This document shows, piece by piece, positions 7,041-11,182 of a stretch of 11,182 nucleotides of DNA (the first letter of the stretch is position 1; each line of letters begins with the position of its first letter). Below the pieces are notes generated by a model that saw nothing but the letters and a program-made list of their open reading frames with translations, was not told the origin of the DNA and made no database searches. The translations under genes and the position numbers were made by a program. Source of the stretch: CBFGWV01 sp965652545 (GTDB lineage Bacteria; Pseudomonadota; Gammaproteobacteria; Competibacterales; Competibacteraceae); assembly GCA_965652545.1 (NCBI GenBank), contig CBFGWV010000161.1, forward strand, positions 1-11,182, in the 5' to 3' direction.

Positions 7041-8707
7041 CCCGACTCGCCGTTCGCGATTTTGCGCTGATCGAGCACCAGGAGATCAGCCTCGGACCCG
7101 GCTTTACCGTCATCACCGGCGAGACCGGTGCCGGCAAATCGATTCTCATCGACGCACTGGGCCTGGTCCTGGGCGATCGGGCCGATGCCGGCTTCATACG
7201 CCATGGCGCCGAGCGTGCCGACATCACCGCGGTGTTCGACCTCTCCAAGCTGCCTGCGGCCCGCCAGTGGCTGACGGAGCGCGACCTGGGCCTGACGGAC
7301 GATGAGTGCCAGATACGTCGTGTCATCGGCGAGCAGGGGCGTTCCCGTGCGTACATCAATGGCGTCCCGCAACCGGTCCAGACGCTGGCTGAACTGGGTG
7401 AGCGACTGGTCAATATTCACGGCCAGCACGCCCACCAGACCCTGGGTAAGATGCAGGAACAGCGCCGGCTATTGGATGGCTACGCCGGTAACGGCGACTT
7501 GCTGGCCGAGGTCGCCACCCGCTACAGACGCTGGCAAGACGCCCGCCGCCAGTTGGATACCGTCAGCCGCGGCAGTGCGGAAACCGACGCCCGCCGCGAC
7601 CTGCTGACCTTCCAGGTCGGCGAGCTCGATGACCTCGCCTTGCAAGCGGACGAGCTACCGGCGCTGGATGCGGAGCAACGCCTGCTCGCCAGTGCCGGCC
7701 AACGCCTCACCAGCGGTGCGGCCGCCATCGATGTCTTGTACGAGAACGAGACCGCCAGCGCCTACGCCTTGATCACCCGCGCCCAGGATCTGGTCGCCGA
7801 GCTGACCGACCTGGACCCGCGCCTCAGCGGTGTCGGCGAGATGCTCGAAAGCGCGCTGATCCAGGTCCAGGAGGCGGCCGACACGGTCCGTCACCTGACC
7901 CAGGATGTCGAAGCCGACCCCGAGCGCCAGAGCTGGGTGGAGGCGCGGCTGGACACCGCCCTGCGGCTGGCGCGCAAACATCAAGTGCCGGCCGAGGAGC
8001 TGGCCGATCATCACCGCCGTCTCAAATCCGAACTCGCCGGCCTGGACTCCAGCGAAGATCGTATCGCGGCGCTTGCGCAAGACTGCGCGAAGGCCGAGGC
8101 GGCGTATCGCGAGTCGGCGGCCGCCCTGTCCGCCGCACGCACGCGCGCCGGCAGCGACCTGGCCGGGCGCATCGTCAGGGAAATGGCCGAACTGGGTATG
8201 AGCGGCGGTCGTTTCGTCATCGCCCTGACCGCACTGGACGCCGCCACCGAACACGGCCTCGACGGTGTGGAGTTCCAGGTATCGACCAACCCGGGCCAAC
8301 CGCCCAAATCACTGGCCAAAGTCGCCTCCGGCGGCGAGCTCGCCCGCATCAGCCTGGCCATTCAGGTGATCACTGCGCGTCAGGCCGAGATACCGACGCT
8401 GATCTTCGACGAGGTGGACTCCGGTGTCGGCGGCGGCGTCGCCGAGGTGGTCGGCCGCGAGTTGCGAACTCTTGCCGCCACCCGCCAAGTGTTGTGTGTC
8501 ACTCACCTGCCCCAAGTCGCAAGCCAGGGCCACGCCCATCTACGGGTGCGCAAGTCGTCCGACGGCACGACCACGCACAATACCGTGGAAGGGTTGGACG
8601 CCGACGGGCGCACGCGCGAGATTGCCCGCATGCTCGGCGGCATGACCATCACCGACAGCACCCTGGCGCACGCCGCCGAGATGCTGGAGATGGCCGCCCA
8701 GGGCTGA
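7034..8707 (+). CDS. recN: DNA repair protein RecN
   Basis: RecN is an SMC-like ATPase that acts at double-strand breaks and promotes cohesion during RecA-dependent repair. The 557-residue product (E. coli 553) has Walker A GETGAGKS at 29-36, the ABC signature SGGE at 432-435 (KVASGGELARISLAIQV) and Walker B LIFDE at 456-460, with a central region rich in predicted coiled coil. The nearby CVTHLPQVASQGHAHLRV block is also typical of the family. The ATG overlaps the nadK stop (ATGCTGA), so it is probably co-transcribed with nadK, a common gammaproteobacterial arrangement. In E. coli recN is strongly SOS-induced. I saw no CTGT-N8-ACAG LexA box in 6027-6131, but a degenerate one inside nadK cannot be excluded. 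It converges on fur across 23 bp. Confidence 0.97.
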   Translation: MLTRLAVRDFALIEHQEISLGPGFTVITGETGAGKSILIDALGLVLGDRADAGFIRHGAERADITAVFDLSKLPAARQWLTERDLGLTDDECQIRRVIGEQGRSRAYINGVPQPVQTLAELGERLVNIHGQHAHQTLGKMQEQRRLLDGYAGNGDLLAEVATRYRRWQDARRQLDTVSRGSAETDARRDLLTFQVGELDDLALQADELPALDAEQRLLASAGQRLTSGAAAIDVLYENETASAYALITRAQDLVAELTDLDPRLSGVGEMLESALIQVQEAADTVRHLTQDVEADPERQSWVEARLDTALRLARKHQVPAEELADHHRRLKSELAGLDSSEDRIAALAQDCAKAEAAYRESAAALSAARTRAGSDLAGRIVREMAELGMSGGRFVIALTALDAATEHGLDGVEFQVSTNPGQPPKSLAKVASGGELARISLAIQVITARQAEIPTLIFDEVDSGVGGGVAEVVGRELRTLAATRQVLCVTHLPQVASQGHAHLRVRKSSDGTTTHNTVEGLDADGRTREIARMLGGMTITDSTLAHAAEMLEMAAQG

Positions 8708-8730
8708 CGGCCGACAAACCGTCGAGGCCA

Positions 8731-9156
8731 TCAGGTTGTCTGATTCTTCGCTTGGCACTCGGCGCATTCGCCGTAGAGAATCAGGCTGTGCTCCTCGAGC
8801 GTGAAGCCCTTCTCCCGCGCCATCTGACGCTGACGCTCCTCGATGACCGCATCGTAGAACTCCTCGATGCGGCCGCATTTGACGCAGACCATGTGATCGT
8901 GATGCTCACCCTGGTTGAGCTCAAAAATCGACTGCCCGCCCTCGAAATAATGGCGCTTGACCAACCCGGCGGTCTCGAACTGCGTCAAGACACGGTAAAC
9001 GGTGGCCAGCCCGATTTCCTCACCCGCAGCCAGCAGGCTGCGATAGATGTCCTCGGCGGTGAGATGCTGATCGTTGTGCTCCTCAAGCATGTCGAGGATC
9101 TTCATGCGTGGCAGCGTGACCTTGAGACCCGCTTTCTTCAGCTCTTTGGAACTCAA
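8731..9156 (-). CDS. fur: Ferric uptake regulator Fur
   Basis: Fur is the Fe(II)-dependent dimeric repressor of iron uptake genes. The preferred start is TTG at 9156, giving LSSKELKKAGLKVTLPRMKI, the usual Fur N-terminus. It is preceded by GGGAGG at 9161-9166, 4 bp away. The product has 141 residues (P. aeruginosa 134, E. coli 148). An in-frame ATG at 9186 would add ten atypical residues and lies inside an inverted repeat. The winged helix has IGLATVYRVLTQFETAGLV (about 48-66). Metal-site residues include H31, HHDH (85-88) and H123, with structural CxxC pairs at 91/94 and 131/134. It is divergent from bamE, matching the fur-omlA arrangement known in Pseudomonas. I see no convincing Fur box in the intergenic region. 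Confidence 0.96.
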   Translation of the reverse strand: MSSKELKKAGLKVTLPRMKILDMLEEHNDQHLTAEDIYRSLLAAGEEIGLATVYRVLTQFETAGLVKRHYFEGGQSIFELNQGEHHDHMVCVKCGRIEEFYDAVIEERQRQMAREKGFTLEEHSLILYGECAECQAKNQTT

Positions 9157-9179
9157 GTGACCTCCCAGTACCCGTGACA

Positions 9180-9206
9180 GGGGCATAGGAGCCTGCTCCT
9201 ATCCCC
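9180..9206. other. Perfect dyad between fur and bamE
   Basis: ATAGGAGC (9185-9192) and GCTCCTAT (9195-9202) are perfect 8-bp arms around a 2-bp centre. The symmetry extends to GGGG (9180-9183) and CCCC (9203-9206), with one extra C at 9184. It could be an operator for a dimeric regulator or a hairpin in the fur leader. It does not resemble the AT-rich Fur box, and there is no U-tract for a terminator. Confidence 0.6.
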
Positions 9207-9211
9207 AAAGC

Positions 9212-9233
9212 ACCTGTGCGAATCTGCGCAGGT
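9212..9233. other. Second inverted repeat between fur and bamE
   Basis: ACCTGTGC (9212-9219) and GCGCAGGT (9226-9233) pair over 8 bp in plus-strand RNA with one G-U wobble and a 6-base loop. It is just upstream of a weak -10-like TATGCT at 9239-9244 that could serve bamE. It may be an operator half of a compound control site with the neighbouring dyad; this is inference. Confidence 0.42.
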
Positions 9234-9288
9234 TACGTTATGCTCGCGGCGGTTCAGCGCCACGCAAAGTGCCGGAAGTATATCAACA

Positions 9289-9651
9289 ATGATCTCTCGA
9301 GCCTCTGGTGTTCCCCGCGTCTCTGCCCTTGCCCTGCTGGCGATGTTCATCTCCGGTTGTGGGCTGCACTACGTGCCCGACGTACGGCAGGGCAATGTCG
9401 TCGAAGCCGAGCAGGTTGGCCGTCTCGCCCCGGGCATGACCCGCCAGAACGTGCTGACCATCATGGGTACGCCGCTGATCCAGGACCCCTTCCATGCCGA
9501 CCGCTGGGACTACTACTACGCCTTCCGCCCGGAGGGTGGTGAACTGTCCGAGCAGCGGCACGTCGCAGTGTACTTCCAGGGCAACGTGCTCACGCGGGTG
9601 GACGACCAGCGTCTAGGCCCATCCGCGGAGAATGCCGAACAATCACCCTGA
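9289..9651 (+). CDS. bamE: Outer membrane assembly lipoprotein BamE (SmpA/OmlA)
   Basis: BamE is a small lipoprotein of the BAM complex that inserts beta-barrel proteins into the outer membrane. The 120-residue product starts with a type II signal peptide: basic MISRASGVPR, a hydrophobic stretch to residue 20, then the lipobox ISGC with the lipidated Cys at 24. The mature part carries the BamE fold signature LAPGMTRQNVLTIMGTPLI, followed by DRWDYYYAF. Length fits the family (E. coli 113). A GGAAG lies about 10 bp before the ATG. It diverges from fur, an arrangement described for omlA in Pseudomonas. Its last 9 bp overlap the 3' end of rnfH on the other strand. No terminator is visible after the stop. 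Confidence 0.96.
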   Translation: MISRASGVPRVSALALLAMFISGCGLHYVPDVRQGNVVEAEQVGRLAPGMTRQNVLTIMGTPLIQDPFHADRWDYYYAFRPEGGELSEQRHVAVYFQGNVLTRVDDQRLGPSAENAEQSP

Positions 9652-9972
9652 CGGCGAATTCGGACGGGGTTTGTCCGCCGCCGGGCGCTGGTCGGCCGCA
9701 CGCTGTCGCCGTACCGCCTTGGGGTCCGCGATCAATGGACGGTAGATCTCCACACGGTCGCCATCGCGCAAGGGCGTATCGAGTGCCACCGGATGGCTCC
9801 ACACCCCCAGATCCGCCGCCTCCAGGTCGATCTCCGGAAAGCGCATCGCAATACCCGACAACCGCACCGCCTCCACCGCCACCGTCCCCACCGGGACCGT
9901 CAGCGGCAGAAGCAATTGCACATCCGCTCGCGCATACGCCACCTCGACCCTGATGCAGTCATCGGCGGCCAT
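9643..9972 (-). CDS. rnfH: RnfH family ubiquitin-like protein (RatB)
   Basis: The 109-residue product matches the RnfH (UPF0125/RatB) family, a small beta-grasp ubiquitin-like protein of unsettled function. Some members are encoded with the Rnf electron-transport complex. The conserved GDRVEIYRPLIADPKAVRRQRA lies at about 71-92, and CIRVEVAYA begins the fold at about 6-14. The C-terminal tail after 93 is Pro/Lys-rich and probably disordered. The ATG at 9972 is chosen because MAADDCIRVEV fits the family. The gene overlaps the end of ratA by 14 bp, so the two are co-translated, and it ends 9 bp inside the convergent bamE. E. coli has the same ratA-ratB pairing. Confidence 0.94.
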   Translation of the reverse strand: MAADDCIRVEVAYARADVQLLLPLTVPVGTVAVEAVRLSGIAMRFPEIDLEAADLGVWSHPVALDTPLRDGDRVEIYRPLIADPKAVRRQRAADQRPAADKPRPNSPSG

Positions 9973-10396
9973 ACACCGCCTCCGCACGCTTCGTGAAGGC
10001 ATCCACCAGCGAACCGGTGATCTGACTGAACACCGGCCCCACCGCCAACCTGAGCAGTGGATTACCGAACTCGAACTCCATGTTCAGCGTCACCTTGCAG
10101 GCCTGCTCGGCCAATGCCTGGAAATGCCAATACCCCTCCAAGCGCTTGAACGGGCCGTCGATCAAGCGAATCTCGATCATCTTGTCCGGCTGAAGCCGGT
10201 TACGCGTACTGAACCACTTCTCCACACCGCCCTTGGCAATCTCGATCGCCGCCCGCACCTCATCGTCCGTACGGCTATCCACGCGGGTGGCGCGACACCA
10301 GGGCAGGAACTGCGGATACGCATCGATGTCATTCACCAGCGCATACATCTGCGCGGCGCTGTAAGACACCAGCGCACTTCGCGTGACAGTGGTCAC
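9959..10396 (-). CDS. ratA: RatA family protein (START/COQ10-like)
   Basis: The product is a single START/SRPBCC-domain protein of the COQ10/RatA family. In E. coli RatA was described as a ribosome association toxin that blocks 70S formation, while related proteins (COQ10) bind ubiquinone; which role applies here cannot be read from sequence. From the GTG at 10396 there are 145 residues, beginning TTVTRSALVSYSAAQMYALV and continuing NDIDAYPQFLPWC, highly typical of the family. GGGAGG at 10403-10408 lies 6 bp before the GTG. An upstream ATG at 10438 would add 14 atypical residues. The start codon lies in a 6-bp hairpin (10382-10397). rnfH overlaps its 3' end, and smpB diverges upstream, a common neighbourhood. 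Confidence 0.94.
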   Translation of the reverse strand: MTTVTRSALVSYSAAQMYALVNDIDAYPQFLPWCRATRVDSRTDDEVRAAIEIAKGGVEKWFSTRNRLQPDKMIEIRLIDGPFKRLEGYWHFQALAEQACKVTLNMEFEFGNPLLRLAVGPVFSQITGSLVDAFTKRAEAVYGRR

Positions 10397-10397
10397 G
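10382..10397 (-). promoter_or_regulatory. Hairpin containing the ratA start codon
   Basis: On the minus strand CGTGAC and GTCACG form a perfect 6-bp stem with the 4-base loop CACT. The GTG start is inside the 5' arm, 6 bp after the GGGAGG ribosome-binding site. It could lower initiation. The stem is short, so an effect is only a possibility. Confidence 0.5.
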
Positions 10398-10447
10398 TTG
10401 AACCTCCCAAAGCCCCGAAACCGTTCGGGCCTCGCCAAAAGCCCGTC

Positions 10448-10476
10448 ATTCTCGATAACATTTGCCGTTTACTCAA
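10448..10476 (-). promoter_or_regulatory. Candidate ratA-rnfH promoter
   Basis: On the minus strand TTGAGT (10476-10471, 4/6) and GAGAAT (10453-10448, 4/6) are separated by 17 bp. Initiation near 10441 would leave about 45 bases of leader. A plausible but unproven sigma-70 promoter. Confidence 0.35.
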
Positions 10477-10500
10477 CCGCGGTCACGACCGCCGGGCGCC

Positions 10501-10968
10501 ATGAGCAAGACCACGACTGACAGCCTCATCGCACAGAACAAGAAAGCGTTCCACGACTATTTCATCGATGAACATGTCGAAGCCGGCATTGCGCTCGAAG
10601 GCTGGGAGGTCAAAAGCCTGCGCGCCGGCCGGGTGCACCTGAAAGAATCCCACGTCCTGATCAAGGACGGCGAAGCCTACCTGTTCGGCAGCCACATCAC
10701 CCCGCTGACCTCGGCCTCCACCCACGTCCACCCCGACCCGACCCGAACCCGCAAGCTGCTGCTGCACCGCGACCAGATCGACAGCCTCATCGGCTCGGTC
10801 GAGCGCAAGGGCTTCACCCTCATCCCAGTGCGCCTGTACTGGAAGCGCGGCCGCGCCAAACTGGACCTGGGCGTGGCACGCGGCAAGAAGGACTTCGACA
10901 AGCGCGCCACCGAGAAAGAGCGCGACTGGGAGCGGGAGAAGCAGCGGCTGGTACGTCACCGGGTATAG
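10501..10968 (+). CDS. smpB: SsrA-binding protein SmpB
   Basis: SmpB binds tmRNA and brings it to stalled ribosomes for trans-translation, freeing ribosomes and tagging the nascent chain. The 155-residue product (E. coli 160) has the conserved QNKKAFHDYFIDEHVEAGIA at 12-31, followed by LEGWEVKSLRAGRVHLKESHV. The beta-barrel core carries RLYWKRGRAKLDLGVARGKK (101-120). The basic C-terminal tail (about 121-155), which enters the decoding centre, is present and full length. The ATG at 10501 matches the family start. A frame extension to 10462 is disfavoured. The Shine-Dalgarno sequence is weak. No ssrA gene was seen in the window. It diverges from ratA and is followed by a REP-like repeat. Confidence 0.97.
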   Translation: MSKTTTDSLIAQNKKAFHDYFIDEHVEAGIALEGWEVKSLRAGRVHLKESHVLIKDGEAYLFGSHITPLTSASTHVHPDPTRTRKLLLHRDQIDSLIGSVERKGFTLIPVRLYWKRGRAKLDLGVARGKKDFDKRATEKERDWEREKQRLVRHRV

Positions 10969-11002
10969 GCTGGGCGCCCCAATCCACAACGTGCAACGAA
11001 AT

Positions 11003-11105
11003 GTAGGATGGGTCGAGCGAAGCGATACCCACCGGTGAATGCGGCGACAACGTGGCGTCGATCAAGTGCGGCTGATGGGTATCGCTGACGCTCAACCCAT
11101 CCTAC
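11003..11105. repeat. REP-like imperfect inverted repeat, about 103 bp
   Basis: A left arm (11003-11033) begins GTAGGATGGGTCGAGCG, and a right arm (11074-11105) is its near-perfect inverse, beginning GTAGGATGGGTTGAGCG on the minus strand. The two arms differ by single substitutions and a 2-base indel. Each arm contains its own TGGGT...ACCCA dyad, so each could fold alone or the two could pair around a 40-bp centre. This is the form of extragenic palindromic (REP/BIME-like) elements, often moved by REP-associated transposases. None is encoded here. It lies 34 bp after smpB. Confidence 0.82.
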
Positions 11106-11182
11106 GTTGCTTCACTGGCCACCCTCGCAGCTAGCCCGTCCGGATTGGGCTTACCCCCTCCCGACCGTCGGCCGCAGGGATG

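Noticed and set aside
8706..8744. Short hairpins between recN and fur (GACGG/CCGTC and ATCAG/CTGAT)
   Set aside because: Stems of only 5 bp and no proper U-tract, so a terminator call is not supported.
9278..9300. Possible Fur box near the bamE start
   Set aside because: One AATGAT-like hexamer is present but not the repeated GATAAT array with inverted symmetry expected of Fur sites.
11103..11182. Minus-strand open frame running in from the right edge (about 26 residues, ending NPDGLAARVASEAT)
   Set aside because: Too short to identify, uses rare codons (CTA, AGG, GGA), and its stop lies in the REP-like repeat. It could be a gene end but cannot be supported.

Overview
This GC-rich window looks like a chromosomal segment of a gammaproteobacterium, probably near the Chromatiales/Ectothiorhodospiraceae; that placement is inferred from gene order and protein style, not from a search. 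It carries conserved housekeeping genes: the protein-folding operon, NAD kinase, RecN, Fur beside BamE, RnfH/RatA, and SmpB. It also holds HrcA with a CIRCE operator, which enteric bacteria lack.

Layout. Positions 1-146 are the 3' end of lpxH (+). A block of 7-bp repeats in opposing orientations (134-238) follows, and the convergent genes on either side both stop inside it. On the minus strand, read right to left, come hrcA, grpE, dnaK, dnaJ and a DUF455 ferritin-like gene (5983 down to 233). On the plus strand nadK and recN (6132-8707) diverge from hrcA and overlap each other by 7 bp. fur (-) converges on recN and diverges from the lipoprotein gene bamE (+). rnfH and ratA (-) overlap each other, and rnfH overlaps the end of bamE. 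smpB (+) diverges from ratA. The right end has a REP-like inverted repeat (11003-11105) and no recognised gene. The 10969-11002 and 11106-11182 stretches show nothing I can name.

Control is the most informative part. A CIRCE operator for HrcA sits just upstream of hrcA. Two close matches to the heat-shock sigma-32 consensus lie inside the ends of hrcA and grpE and point at grpE and dnaK. An intrinsic terminator lies between dnaK and dnaJ, and dnaJ also lacks a clear ribosome-binding site. The simplest reading is that HrcA controls mainly its own promoter, sigma-32 drives the chaperones, and DnaJ is kept below DnaK. The CIRCE also covers a possible nadK promoter on the other strand.

I found no CRISPR array, tRNA, rRNA, insertion sequence, phage gene or defence system. 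I see no clearly new biological system. The best leads are the heptad repeats, the shared CIRCE, the dnaK-dnaJ terminator and the dyads in the fur-bamE gap.
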